NCBI GenBank assembly: GCA_900317515.1
Contig: ONHA01000003.1
Location: forward strand, 62,001-126,000
Source of the DNA: an uncultured Eubacteriales bacterium
GTDB taxonomy: Bacteria; Bacillota; Clostridia; Lachnospirales; Lachnospiraceae
Direction of reading: 5' to 3'
DNA length: 64,000 nt
The notes under the pieces are model-generated. The model made no database searches and was not told the DNA's origin. It saw only the letters and a list, made by a program, of their open reading frames with translations. Made by a program: the position numbers and the translations under genes. Positions 53,747 through 62,747 of the stretch are shown piece by piece; positions within the stretch are counted from its first letter, which is position 1, and each line of letters starts with the position of its first letter.

Positions 53747-54193
53747 ATGGAAATAGAACGCAAGTGGCTCATAAAGACCGTCCCGGAGAACCTCTCCGAA
53801 TATCCCCATCACATCATCGAGCAGGGGTATCTTAACACCGCGCCCGTCGTGCGCATCCGCCGGCAGGACGACACCTACATCCTGACCTACAAGGGCGGCG
53901 GGTTCCTTGCGCGGGAGGAGTACAATCTTCCGCTCAACAGGGAAGCCTACGAGCACTTAAAGACCAAGATCGACGGCCGGCTCATCGCCAAGACCCGCTA
54001 CCTCATCGCTCTTCCGGACGGTCTCATGATCGAGCTCGACCACTTTACATCCCCCCACGAAGGCCTCTATCTTGCGGAGATCGAGTTTCCCTCCGTCGAG
54101 GCCGCCGAGAGCTACACGGCTCCGGACTGGTTCGGCAGGGATGTCACCTACGATCCCGCCTACCACAACAGCGTGATGTCTCAGATCCGATAA
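53747..54193 (+). CDS. CYTH domain phosphatase-like protein
   Basis: A 148-residue CYTH (triphosphate tunnel) protein beginning with EIERKWL, the signature E-x-E-x-K, and containing alternating charged strands (VVRIRRQDDTYILTYKGGG). Members hydrolyse inorganic triphosphate or thiamine triphosphate or act as class IV adenylate cyclases. A start at 53747 is chosen because the signature lies at residues 2-6 and GAAAGGAT precedes it; the longer upstream frame lies in the opposite gene. It converges with proC, 13 bases apart. Confidence 0.9.
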   Translation: MEIERKWLIKTVPENLSEYPHHIIEQGYLNTAPVVRIRRQDDTYILTYKGGGFLAREEYNLPLNREAYEHLKTKIDGRLIAKTRYLIALPDGLMIELDHFTSPHEGLYLAEIEFPSVEAAESYTAPDWFGRDVTYDPAYHNSVMSQIR

Positions 54194-54206
54194 GAAAATG
54201 AACCCC

Positions 54207-54998
54207 TCACATCTCCCTGGCCTTCACGGCCGCGGCTCTGACCGCCTCGATCGCGGCAGCCCTGAAGCCCATCTGCTCAAGCACCGCGACACCCTCGATC
54301 GTGGTGCCGCCCGGGGATGTGACCATGTCCTTCAGCTCGCCCGGATGCTTTCCGGTGTCCAGCACCATCTTGGCCGACCCGAGGACGGTCTTTGCCGCGA
54401 ATCGGTAAGCCTTGTCGCGGGGCATACCCTCCGCGACGGCCCCGTCCGCGAGCGCCTCGATAAACATGTATACAAATGCAGGCGAGCTCCCGCTGACCGA
54501 TGTCACAACCGGCATCAGGCTCTCCGGGATCTCGACGGCCTCACTGAATGCGGCGATAAATGCGCCCGCATTCTTTTTTTCGGCTTCCGTGACATTTTTG
54601 TTCGCGCACCAGCCGGTGATGCCGGCGCCGACCAGGGCCGGCGTGTTCGGCATGGCCCGCACGATCTTCTGGTCCTCCCCGAGGCCTGCCTCGAGGTCCG
54701 CGATGGAGCGGCCGGCCATGATCGAGATGATGAGCTTGCCCTTCACCGCATCACGAAGCTCCTCCGCGATGACCGGAAATACATTCGGCTTCACCGCAAA
54801 GAGCACGATCTCCGCATTTTCCACACACTTTTTATTGTCCGCCTTCGTTGTGACGCCGAATTTTGCGGCAAGCTTCCTTCTCTGCTCGTCGCTTCGGTCG
54901 GAGGCTGTGATGTCCTCCCGGGCCGCAAAGCCGCCCGCGATCAATCCTCCGATGATGGCTGTCGCCATGTTGCCGCATCCGATGACTCCTGTTTTCAT
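54207..54998 (-). CDS. proC: Pyrroline-5-carboxylate reductase
   Basis: A 263-residue enzyme for the last step of proline synthesis. The N-terminal NAD(P) fold GVIGCGNMATAIIGGL and the C-terminal signature ELKDMVTSPGGTTIEGVAVLEQ are clear. Its gene follows the sugar-binding lipoprotein gene by 15 bases; with proA in this window the proline pathway is nearly complete, only proB being absent here. Confidence 0.95.
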   Translation of the reverse strand: MKTGVIGCGNMATAIIGGLIAGGFAAREDITASDRSDEQRRKLAAKFGVTTKADNKKCVENAEIVLFAVKPNVFPVIAEELRDAVKGKLIISIMAGRSIADLEAGLGEDQKIVRAMPNTPALVGAGITGWCANKNVTEAEKKNAGAFIAAFSEAVEIPESLMPVVTSVSGSSPAFVYMFIEALADGAVAEGMPRDKAYRFAAKTVLGSAKMVLDTGKHPGELKDMVTSPGGTTIEGVAVLEQMGFRAAAIEAVRAAAVKAREM

Positions 54999-55013
54999 TT
55001 TCCTACCTCCTTA

Positions 55014-55973
55014 TCAGCCGGCCTCCCGCACATACAGGACGCCGTCCTCTTTCATCCGTTCCTGCTCGGGCGCCGTTCCGTTTTTGAGAAATGAAAGAAG
55101 CACCACGGAGCCTTCCGTTCCGAGCTTCGCCGCCGGGCGGGCGACCGCCCCGTATATCTTTCCTTCCTCGACCAGCGTCCTCATGCCGTCCCCGTCTCCG
55201 TCCGCGCACACGACCACCACGTCCGTGCGGCCCATGCTCTCCATCGCGAGCATCATCGCTTCCGTGACGCGGCTGTTCGCGCAGACAGCCGCCTCGATGG
55301 ACGGGCTCACCAGAAAGACCTCCCGGATCTCACTCTCCGCGTCCGACATGTTGTAGCCGTTTACGGACCGGGTGGTCACCTCGTACATGCCGTCGTAGCC
55401 GAGCATGCCGACCTGGAACGCCGAGATCATGTCCGTCGACCAGGAATTGTTGTCCTGGCTGATCGACATGTAGCGGGCGTTGCCGCCAAGCCTCTCGGCG
55501 AATTTCGCCGCGAGCTCCTTGACGCCCTTCTCCGTATCCGTCTGGATCTGGGCCAGGCAGAGCCCGTCCTCGGTGATACCCTTGTCCAAAAGCACGACAG
55601 GGATCTTCGCCTCGGAGGCCTTTCTGACCGCCTCCGTGATATCGTTGGTCCTCATATTGTCGCATATGATGCCGGCGGCTTTATTTTCAGTTGCCTTCTC
55701 GAACGCCGCATTGTAGGTCTCGTCGTCATCCCCTAAGGTCTGAACCGCGATTCCCCAGCCGGAACCCTCAAAGGCTTCCTCAATGGCCGCAAGCTCCTCC
55801 GCGGATTCATTATCCTTCGCCGCAAGAAACACGGCGACCGTCTTGTTCCAGTCCTGCACCACCGTCACTTCAGCGGCAGCGCTCTCCGCACTCCTTGCTC
55901 CCCCGATGCCTCCGCATCCGGAAAATGAAAACACCGCAATAAGGACCGCCAAAAGTCCGATCAGTCTCTTCAT
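55014..55973 (-). CDS. Sugar-binding lipoprotein (periplasmic-binding protein 4 family)
   Basis: A 319-residue lipoprotein: signal ending in FSGC, then a substrate-binding domain similar to ribose/galactose-binding proteins (AAGIICDNMRTNDITEAVRKASEAKIPVVLLDKGI; SISQDNNSWSTDMISAFQVGM). No permease or ATPase genes are adjacent, so it may feed a distant transporter or act as a chemosensor. The start overlaps the dapF stop (ATGA), and proC follows after 15 bases. This is an unusual place for such a gene. Confidence 0.87.
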   Translation of the reverse strand: MKRLIGLLAVLIAVFSFSGCGGIGGARSAESAAAEVTVVQDWNKTVAVFLAAKDNESAEELAAIEEAFEGSGWGIAVQTLGDDDETYNAAFEKATENKAAGIICDNMRTNDITEAVRKASEAKIPVVLLDKGITEDGLCLAQIQTDTEKGVKELAAKFAERLGGNARYMSISQDNNSWSTDMISAFQVGMLGYDGMYEVTTRSVNGYNMSDAESEIREVFLVSPSIEAAVCANSRVTEAMMLAMESMGRTDVVVVCADGDGDGMRTLVEEGKIYGAVARPAAKLGTEGSVVLLSFLKNGTAPEQERMKEDGVLYVREAG

Positions 55974-56854
55974 ACAAGCCTCCCCGGATTGATATCGCCC
56001 TCAAACACTTCACGGGCAGGCCCGGTCATGAAGACCGGTTTTCCCTCGCCATCCCACTCGATGACAAGGTCGCCGCCGTTTAAGTGGACCGTCACAGGGC
56101 TCTTCGCAAGTCCGTTCAGGATCGCGGCCACCGCCGTCGCGCAGGTTCCGGTGCCGCAGGCCCATGTCTCGCCCGAGCCGCGCTCCCAGACCCGCATCCT
56201 GAGCTCGTGTTCGTTTATCTTCACCGCAAATTCCGTGTTGACCCGCTCCGGGAACATCGGATGGTGCTCAAAGACCTTTCCGATCTCCATGAGCGGAAAA
56301 TCCTCGACATCGTCGACGAAGACCACGCAGTGGGGGTTCCCCATGGAAATGCAGTTCACCCGCCACTCTCTGCCCGCGATCACCGCCGGCACGTCGATTA
56401 GCTTGTCCGCGTTCTCCGGAAGAGATGCACCTTCCGGCAGCGGAATCTTATTTATGTCAACCGGAACCTCCTCCGGCGCAAAGATCGCCTCACCCATATT
56501 GACGCGAAGGCTCACCGCCTCCCCGTCCTTGACGGTCACATCCAGGATCTTGATGCCGGCCCCGGTCTCCACATAGATCCGGTCTTTCCTCGCCAGTCCG
56601 TGGTCGTAGGCATATTTTCCGACGCAGCGGACGCCGTTGCCGCACATTTTCCCAAGGCTTCCGTCCGCGTTGTACATCTCCATCGTGACGTCGGCCTTCT
56701 CACTCGGCTTGATCAGTATAAGTCCGTCCGCCCCGATGCCGAAGTGCCTGTCGGAGACGAGCTTTGCGACTTCCGACGGGTTCTCCACCGTCTCCTTCGT
56801 GCAGTCCACGTAGACGTAGTCGTTGCCGGCGCCGTGCATTTTTGTAAAGTGCAT
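55970..56854 (-). CDS. dapF: Diaminopimelate epimerase
   Basis: A 294-residue epimerase converting LL- to meso-diaminopimelate for lysine and cell wall synthesis. The two catalytic Cys residues are C71 in MCGNGVRC and C233 in ACGTGTCA. ATG at 56854 follows GGGAGG; the longer frame to 56911 covers the leader hairpin. It heads dapF - binding protein - proC. Confidence 0.95.
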   Translation of the reverse strand: MHFTKMHGAGNDYVYVDCTKETVENPSEVAKLVSDRHFGIGADGLILIKPSEKADVTMEMYNADGSLGKMCGNGVRCVGKYAYDHGLARKDRIYVETGAGIKILDVTVKDGEAVSLRVNMGEAIFAPEEVPVDINKIPLPEGASLPENADKLIDVPAVIAGREWRVNCISMGNPHCVVFVDDVEDFPLMEIGKVFEHHPMFPERVNTEFAVKINEHELRMRVWERGSGETWACGTGTCATAVAAILNGLAKSPVTVHLNGGDLVIEWDGEGKPVFMTGPAREVFEGDINPGRLV

Positions 56855-56878
56855 GGGGTACCTCCCTCGTAAAATAAA

Positions 56879-56904
56879 GGAGGCAGCCGCAGGGCGGTGC
56901 CTCC
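56879..56904 (-). terminator. Leader hairpin before dapF / terminator of aldo-keto reductase gene
   Basis: GGAGGC pairs with GCCTCC, with an inner CCGC/GCGG helix. On the minus strand TTTATTTTA follows. It lies between the dapF promoter and the dapF start, so it may end the upstream transcript and also act as an attenuator for dapF. Confidence 0.65.
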
Positions 56905-56916
56905 GATTCACTTCTT

Positions 56917-56944
56917 ATTATAATAAAGCGGCGGGGTTTGTCAA
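56917..56944 (-). promoter_or_regulatory. dapF promoter
   Basis: On the minus strand a perfect TTGACA (56939-56944), 16 bases, then a perfect TATAAT (56917-56922). Confidence 0.7.
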
Positions 56945-56966
56945 ACGATTTTCGCCCCGGAAACCC

Positions 56967-58094
56967 TCACTCAAACGCAAACCGCACCTTCCGGACAAGC
57001 TCCGCCACCGGCAGATGCTGCGGACAGACTCTCTCGCACTTTTTGCAGGCAATGCAGGCCGAGGCCGCGCCGAAGCCCTTCTCTGTGAAACCCTTGTAGG
57101 CCTCCTTCGCCTCCTGCTCGTCCGCCCGCGTCCCGTGCTCCCGCTTGTTGTAGAGCGCAAAATAGTCCGGGATCGCGATGTTCTTCGGGCAGTCGTTCTC
57201 CTCCACGCAGTAGCGGCAGGCCGTGCAGTCGATCGCCGGCCTGGCAAGGATAAGCTCGGCAGCCTTCGCAAGGACCTCCTTGTCGTCTTCGCTAAGCGGC
57301 TCAAAGTTCTCCATATAGGTCGTATTGTCGACCACCTGCTCCCATGTGCTCATGCCGGAGAGGACCACTTTTACACTCGGGAGGCTCGCCGCGAAGCGGA
57401 TCGCCCAGGAAGCCGGGCTCCAGTCGGGGTGTGCATTTTTAAGGAGCTCCAGAACGTCGTCCGGAACGTTCGCAAGCTTGCCGCCCTTGACCGGCTCCAT
57501 CACGATGACGTCCTTGCCGAACTTCTCGCAGACCTCATAGTTGAGGCGCGACTGGATCCGGTCGCTCTCCCAGTCAAGGTAGTTGATCTGGAGCTGGACG
57601 AAGGTGAACTCCGGGTGGTTCTCCAGCACCCACTCAAGGTAGTCGCTCGTGTCGTGGACCGAGAAGCCCAGGCGGCGGATCTCGCCGCTTGCAACCTTCT
57701 CCTTCACAAATGAAAACACATCGAACTTCTTTGCCACCTCATAATCTTCGCGGGTCATGTTGTGGAGCAGGTAGAAATCAAAATAATCGATCCCCAGGTT
57801 CTTCTTCTGGGTCTCGAAAATATTCGCCACATCCTCCTTCGACTTCAGCATCCCGAGCGGCATCTTGGACGCGACCGTGAAGGAATCCCGCGGGTAGCGG
57901 TCCACGACCACCTTGCCGACGGTCTTCTCGCTCGCGAAATTGTGGTACATCCAGGCCGTGTCGCAGTAGGTAAACCCTTTTTCAAAGAAGCGGTCCGCCA
58001 TCTTCTCGACCTCGGGGATGTTGATCGACGTCTGGTCGTTCGGGTCAAGGAGCGGCATCCGCATGAAACCGAAACCTAACTTTTTAGCATTCAT
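56967..58094 (-). CDS. Aldo/keto reductase with C-terminal 4Fe-4S domain
   Basis: A 375-residue enzyme: an aldo/keto reductase barrel (1-about 275) with the tetrad residues in YCDTAWMYHNF (Asp, Tyr), VASKMPLG (Lys) and DFYLLHNM (His), then a ferredoxin-like region with CTACRYCVEENDCP and CIACKKCERVCPQ, fit for two 4Fe-4S clusters. Such fused reductases are common in Clostridia. Substrate unknown. AGGAGGT precedes the ATG. It is transcribed alone, ending at the hairpin before dapF. Confidence 0.92.
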   Translation of the reverse strand: MNAKKLGFGFMRMPLLDPNDQTSINIPEVEKMADRFFEKGFTYCDTAWMYHNFASEKTVGKVVVDRYPRDSFTVASKMPLGMLKSKEDVANIFETQKKNLGIDYFDFYLLHNMTREDYEVAKKFDVFSFVKEKVASGEIRRLGFSVHDTSDYLEWVLENHPEFTFVQLQINYLDWESDRIQSRLNYEVCEKFGKDVIVMEPVKGGKLANVPDDVLELLKNAHPDWSPASWAIRFAASLPSVKVVLSGMSTWEQVVDNTTYMENFEPLSEDDKEVLAKAAELILARPAIDCTACRYCVEENDCPKNIAIPDYFALYNKREHGTRADEQEAKEAYKGFTEKGFGAASACIACKKCERVCPQHLPVAELVRKVRFAFE

Positions 58095-58219
58095 AATTGC
58101 ACCTCCTGCTAATACTTCTATTACCTAATGTAAACATGAAAGCGGGATCATGTCAATGTGTTAGGAGATGCAAATCTGCGCGCAACAAAAGAGAACCGTC
58201 CCCGGACTTTCTGCCGGCC

Positions 58220-58328
58220 TTAAGTCAGATCATCCCCGTTCGACGCGATCACCTTCTTATACCAGTCGAAGGACTTCTTCTTCCTTCTCGCAAGCGATCC
58301 GGTCCCGTCGTCGTACTTCTCGACGAAA
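58220..58328 (-). pseudogene. Remnant of a GH1 6-phospho-beta-glucosidase C-terminus
   Basis: On the minus strand this piece reads [19 protein letters not shown] then [17 protein letters not shown] and a stop, which closely resembles the last 35 residues of clostridial GH1 6-phospho-beta-glucosidases. The frame is broken by a TGA just upstream (about 58332), and no more of the barrel is found. The gene has therefore been deleted except for its tail. The rest of the 452-base stretch 58095-58546 holds a GAACCGTCCCC repeat fragment (about 58191-58202) and the terminator of the DUF362 gene; I see no complete gene there. Confidence 0.75.
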
Positions 58329-58372
58329 CGCGATCTTCAAAACGGGTTTCTCCCTACATTCTTCCTATTCTG

Positions 58373-58448
58373 AAAAATAAAAAACAGGCAAAACCCACAC
58401 ATAAAAACATTCAGCCGAGCCGAATATTAAAAATGTGAGTCTTGCCTG
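58373..58448 (-). terminator. Terminator of the uppS-proA-DUF362 operon
   Basis: A long imperfect hairpin whose outer arms are CAGGCAA (58385-58391) and TTGCCTG (58442-58448), with CACA/TGTG inside. On the minus strand it is followed by TTTTTTATTTTT. It is about 100 bases beyond the DUF362 stop codon. Confidence 0.7.
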
Positions 58449-58546
58449 CTTACCAGTCACAATTCACAATCTTGCCCTTTAATACCAGCAAAAAATGAAC
58501 GAATCAGCAACTGTTTTTTCTCTGTATTACTCAATACGGAAACTGC

Positions 58547-59560
58547 TCAGATTCCCTGATACTTATCCGCGATCCAGGTCTTCTTCACCCCCGCGACCGC
58601 CTCCTTCGGCGTGATCGCGATCTCGTAATTGTCAAGATCGATGAGGTCGTAGAGGTTGTTGCCCATCCCGCTCTCCTTCATGTAGGAGAGCTGGCGATGA
58701 CCGTGCCTGGTCTCGATCCGCTCCTGAAGGTCTCGCCGGCTCTCCTCGGGGAGCGCGTAGACGAGGTCCACACAGGCCTGGTCCGCCGCCAGGATATCCA
58801 TCGAGGCCACGATCCCGATGTCCGGGGTCACGACCGGCTGGGCCGCGACGCCCTCACAGTCGCAGGAGACCGACATGTTCCGCATCACGTTGATGTAGCA
58901 GACGTGCTCCCCGAAGTGGTTGATCACCGCCTTGGTTGACTCGGAGATCTTCTCCATGAGCTCCTCCTGGTTGACGCCCCAGGCAGCGCTCCCTTTCGCA
59001 TGGATCATCTCCTTGCCGACCTTGCCGTCCGCGCAGCCAATGCCGATGTTCTTGTTGGAGCCGCCGAAGCCGCCCATGACATGACCCTTAAAATGCGTGA
59101 GCGTCAGCATCGAGTCGTATTCCGGCAGGTGGGAGCCGACCGACATCGCATCGAACCATTTTCCGTCCGGGACAGGCAGCATGACCGTGCCCTCCTCGTC
59201 GGTGATGTCCACCGGGCAGAAGGTCCAGCCATTCACCTTAATAGTTTCGCGGTGCTTCTCCGTCGAGTCGCGGTCGCCCTCGTAGTAGGTGTTGGTCTCG
59301 ATGATCGTGGCCTCCGGGAGACGCTCCGCCATGAGCTTCTTCACCCAGATACGCGGGATGATGTTCGGCCCGTACTTCTCGCCGGTGTGAAGCTTGACGG
59401 CGACCTTGCCCGTAAGACATCCGCCGACCTTGTCAAAAATCTTGATGAGCCCCTCCGGGGACAGGTCTCTCGTGAAATAAACCACAGACTTCTCTCCGCT
59501 TCTCTCCTCCGCCGGCACGTAGCGTTCTCCGCCGCTGCCCGGCACTGCGTTCTTAATCAT
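58547..59560 (-). CDS. DUF362 domain-containing protein
   Basis: A 337-residue protein of the DUF362 family (VAVKLHTGEKYGPNIIPRIWVKKLM; LTLTHFKGHVMGGFGGSNKNIGIGCA). Many members are paired with or fused to ferredoxin domains; this one has no C-x2-C cluster motif of its own except scattered Cys. Function is unestablished. AAGGAG precedes the ATG. It follows proA by 48 bases and ends the operon. Confidence 0.88.
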   Translation of the reverse strand: MIKNAVPGSGGERYVPAEERSGEKSVVYFTRDLSPEGLIKIFDKVGGCLTGKVAVKLHTGEKYGPNIIPRIWVKKLMAERLPEATIIETNTYYEGDRDSTEKHRETIKVNGWTFCPVDITDEEGTVMLPVPDGKWFDAMSVGSHLPEYDSMLTLTHFKGHVMGGFGGSNKNIGIGCADGKVGKEMIHAKGSAAWGVNQEELMEKISESTKAVINHFGEHVCYINVMRNMSVSCDCEGVAAQPVVTPDIGIVASMDILAADQACVDLVYALPEESRRDLQERIETRHGHRQLSYMKESGMGNNLYDLIDLDNYEIAITPKEAVAGVKKTWIADKYQGI

Positions 59561-59608
59561 AATAATCTCCTTTCATTTGTATCCGCGGGAACCGTCCCGG
59601 ATTCCCCG

Positions 59609-60886
59609 TCACAGATCCCTGTGATGAAATGTCCTCCTGCCGCTCGCATAGTCCCCGACGATATGGCCGTCGCCGGTGAGGCGGTACTTGTAGGTCACCA
59701 GTCCCTCGAGCCCGACCGGGCCCCTTGCGTGGATCTTGCCGGTCGAAATGCCGACCTCCGCCCCGAAGCCGTAGCGGAACCCGTCCGCGAACCGGGTCGA
59801 AACGTTCACGTAAACTCCGGCGGAATCCACCATCTGCGTGAAATACGCGGCGGTCTCTTCATTTTCCGTCATGACGGAGTCCGTGTGGTGGGAACCGAAA
59901 TAATTGATGTGGCGCACGGCTTCCGCGACACCGTCCACAAGCTTCACCGAGGCGATGAGGTCCAGATACTCAGTGGCGAAATCCTCCTCGCCCATGACCT
60001 CGCACGGCGTGATCTCCGAGACCTCGGATGTGCCCCGCATTTTGATCCCGGCCGCCTCAAAGGCCGCCGCAAGCTTCGGCAGGAACTCTCCGGCGATCGC
60101 CCGGTCAACGAGGATCGTCTCGACCGCGTTGCAGGCCGCCGTGTACTGGGTCTTCGCGTCGATGATGACCCGGATTGCCTTATCCTGATCCGCATCCTTA
60201 TCGACAAAGATGTGGCAGATCCCGTCCGCGTGGCCCATCACCGGTATCTTGGTGTGGTCCATGATGTAGCGGACAAACGCGTTGGAGCCCCGCGGGATGA
60301 GGAGGTCGACCTCCTTGTCGCAGGTTAGGAGCTCGTCGATCTCGCTGTGCTGCTCGGCGAGCAGAAGACAGCCCTCGGGCAGGCCTGCCGCGACCGCCGC
60401 CCGATAGATCACCTCGAAGAGGACCCGGTTGGTCTCCGCGGTCTCCTTCCCGCCCTTAAGAACCGCGCAGTTGCCGCTCTTAAGGCACAGGGAGGAAATC
60501 TGGACGAGCGCGTCCGGCCTGGCCTCGAAGATCACGCCGATGACTCCGATCGGGCAGGTCACGCGGGTGAGACGGAGCCCCTCATCGAGCTCCCGGTCCA
60601 GTGTGACTTTGCCGAGCGGATCCGGCAGGGAGGCGAGCTGGCGAAGGCCCGCCACGGAGTCCTGCATTTTCCCCTCGCTGTAGAGAAGCCGCTTCTTCAC
60701 GGCCGGTGCGATGCCCTTCTCGTCCGCCGCGGCAAGGTCCTTCCTGTTGGCCGCGAATATCTCCTCCGCATGGGCCGCGAGCGCCTCCGCGATCTTTATG
60801 AGCGCCTCGTTCCGGACCTCCGCCGACGAGGCGGCGAGGACGGGCGAGACGGTTTTCATGTTTCTTACGCTTTCCCTGATATTCAT
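59609..60886 (-). CDS. proA: Gamma-glutamyl phosphate reductase
   Basis: A 425-residue NADPH-dependent enzyme of proline synthesis, reducing glutamyl-5-phosphate to the semialdehyde. The catalytic Cys is C252 in TAACNAVET; IFEARPDALVQISSLCLKSGN and LKGGKEA-type NADP-binding motifs are present. Unusually the kinase gene proB is not adjacent; the upstream neighbour is the polyprenyl synthase gene (16 bases). Confidence 0.95.
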   Translation of the reverse strand: MNIRESVRNMKTVSPVLAASSAEVRNEALIKIAEALAAHAEEIFAANRKDLAAADEKGIAPAVKKRLLYSEGKMQDSVAGLRQLASLPDPLGKVTLDRELDEGLRLTRVTCPIGVIGVIFEARPDALVQISSLCLKSGNCAVLKGGKETAETNRVLFEVIYRAAVAAGLPEGCLLLAEQHSEIDELLTCDKEVDLLIPRGSNAFVRYIMDHTKIPVMGHADGICHIFVDKDADQDKAIRVIIDAKTQYTAACNAVETILVDRAIAGEFLPKLAAAFEAAGIKMRGTSEVSEITPCEVMGEEDFATEYLDLIASVKLVDGVAEAVRHINYFGSHHTDSVMTENEETAAYFTQMVDSAGVYVNVSTRFADGFRYGFGAEVGISTGKIHARGPVGLEGLVTYKYRLTGDGHIVGDYASGRRTFHHRDL

Positions 60887-60902
60887 ATAAATTTCCTTAT
60901 CC

Positions 60903-62024
60903 TTATTTGTTTCTGCCCCGCATGTAATCGATGAGGCCCTTAAGAACCGCCCGGTCCTCCGGCATAAGATCCTTCATGCCGGCAAGTTTTTTCCCGGCGG
61001 CGGAGAAGAGCTTCTCCATCTCGCCTTCGGCATATGCGTACGCGCCGGACTCCCTGAAAATGGCCCGCACCTTCTCCACGGCTTCCGCATCCGCATCCGG
61101 CTTTCCGTAGATCTCTGCGAGCTTTGAAGCGTATTCGGGGGCTTCATTTTCCACGTACATGGAGAGGACCGTCTGCTTCTTCTCCTCGATATCCGAGCCG
61201 ACGTCCTTGCCGAGGACATCCGCGTCGGCAAAGACTCCCAGGATATCATCCTTGATCTGGAACGCGATCCCGAGATTTTCCGCAAAGGCGTCGAGATCCC
61301 GCATAGCCTTCTTTCCGGCTCCCCCCAGGATCATCCCGAGGTGAAGCGGACCGACGACGGAGTACTGGGCCGTCTTGAGCTTGTAGATCGAGAGGATGCT
61401 CTCCCGCCGGAGCTCTGCGGCCGCCTCCGGCGCAAGCGCCGGATCCGCGATCTCCACCGGGAGCATGACGTCCAGAAGCTCGCCCCGGATCGTGTCCAGG
61501 ATCACCGTGTCGAAATACCGGATGAGCTCCGCAAGGCACGGGTCGCCCGCGTAAGCCTCCGCAAGCGTCAGATTGGCCAGATACAGCCCATAATCGCCCG
61601 CGCAGATCGCGGCGGACTCGCCGGTCTTTAAGGCAGCCGCGCCGTAAGCAATCTTCCGCTCCGCAAGCTTTCCTTCGTAGCGGCGCTGGATCGTCGTCTT
61701 GCCGCGCCGCGTGTCCGCGTTGTCGATGATGTCGTCGTGGATGAGAACCCCGGTCTGGAAGAGCTCGAAGGCGACCGCCGCACCGTCGGCGTAGGATGTG
61801 TCTCTGGTCTCCCCGCCCGCAAGGTTTTTCGCGATCCGGTAACCCAGAAGCACGAAGATGCCGCGCAGGAGTTTTCCGCCCTCATTGAGGTCCGCGACAT
61901 CCGAGAGCATCGTCTCGATGATCGGATTCTTCTCCTTCCTCATCTTCCGGTTCGTGCGGTTGATCTCCTTTGTAAGGCGCCTTGCGCTCTCCTTGTAGAA
62001 GCGGGTAAATGCGTCTTTTTTCAT
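60903..62024 (-). CDS. Polyprenyl diphosphate synthase
   Basis: A 373-residue trans-prenyltransferase that extends isoprenoid diphosphates. The first aspartate-rich motif is DDIIDNADTRRG; the second is DDILGVFADADVLGKD, with DDILG instead of the usual DDxxD. The length and chain-fixing region do not let me tell farnesyl, geranylgeranyl or longer products. Its ATG directly follows the uppS stop. Joining UppS with a trans-synthase in one operon fits supply of the lipid carrier and quinone or sterol-like chains. Confidence 0.9.
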   Translation of the reverse strand: MKKDAFTRFYKESARRLTKEINRTNRKMRKEKNPIIETMLSDVADLNEGGKLLRGIFVLLGYRIAKNLAGGETRDTSYADGAAVAFELFQTGVLIHDDIIDNADTRRGKTTIQRRYEGKLAERKIAYGAAALKTGESAAICAGDYGLYLANLTLAEAYAGDPCLAELIRYFDTVILDTIRGELLDVMLPVEIADPALAPEAAAELRRESILSIYKLKTAQYSVVGPLHLGMILGGAGKKAMRDLDAFAENLGIAFQIKDDILGVFADADVLGKDVGSDIEEKKQTVLSMYVENEAPEYASKLAEIYGKPDADAEAVEKVRAIFRESGAYAYAEGEMEKLFSAAGKKLAGMKDLMPEDRAVLKGLIDYMRGRNK

Positions 62025-62729
62025 TTACTTCCCCTTGTTGATCTTGATGTTTTCGTAGTATGCAAGAATCTCCCTGAGCTCCTCCTTCGTGAAATCCGGC
62101 CACAGTGTGTCCGTGAAGACGATCTCCGAATAGGTGGTCTGCCAGGGGAAGAAGTTGGAGAGACGCTGGTTGCCGCCCGTCCTGATCACGAGGTCGATGT
62201 CCGGGATTCCTGCCGTGTCGAGGTAGGAGGCGAAGCGGGCTTCGTTAAGGTCGCCGAGGTTTTCATTTTCCGAAAGCAGGGCCTCCGCATAGCGCCTGAC
62301 CGCCCGGACGATCTCGTCTCGCCCGCCGTAGGAGAGCGCGATGAGCACCGTGAGGTCCCGGCATTCAGCCGTGAGAGCCTCCGCCTTCCGCACGGTCTCC
62401 CGCGCCTCGGGATCGAGGCGGGTGAGGTCCCCGACGCATTTGATGCGAATCCCGCGCGCAAGGCAGGTGTCGATCTCATCCGTGAAGAATTTTTCCATCA
62501 GTTTAAAGAGGGACGAGACTTCCTCGATGCTCCGCTCCCAGTTCTCCGTGGAAAATGCATACACCGAAAGATAGGGTATGTTCTCATCCTGGCACCAGGT
62601 GCAGATGTTCATGAAGGTGTCGAGTCCCTTTTCATGGCCGCGCATCACCGATTCCAGCATGTGCTTTCTGGCCCAGCGGCGGTTGCCGTCCATGATGACC
62701 CCGAGATGGGTAACTATATTTTCAGACAT
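62025..62729 (-). CDS. uppS: Undecaprenyl diphosphate synthase
   Basis: A 234-residue cis-prenyltransferase, source of the undecaprenyl carrier of cell wall synthesis. It opens with LGVIMDGNRRWA containing the catalytic Asp, and has YAFSTENWERS, ALSYGGRDEIVRAVR and DLVIRTGGNQRLSNFFPWQ. The start at 62729 overlaps no other gene; the HerA-like gene ends 18 bases upstream. Confidence 0.95.
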   Translation of the reverse strand: MSENIVTHLGVIMDGNRRWARKHMLESVMRGHEKGLDTFMNICTWCQDENIPYLSVYAFSTENWERSIEEVSSLFKLMEKFFTDEIDTCLARGIRIKCVGDLTRLDPEARETVRKAEALTAECRDLTVLIALSYGGRDEIVRAVRRYAEALLSENENLGDLNEARFASYLDTAGIPDIDLVIRTGGNQRLSNFFPWQTTYSEIVFTDTLWPDFTKEELREILAYYENIKINKGK

Positions 62730-62747
62730 AGTGTCTCCCTGCCTTAT

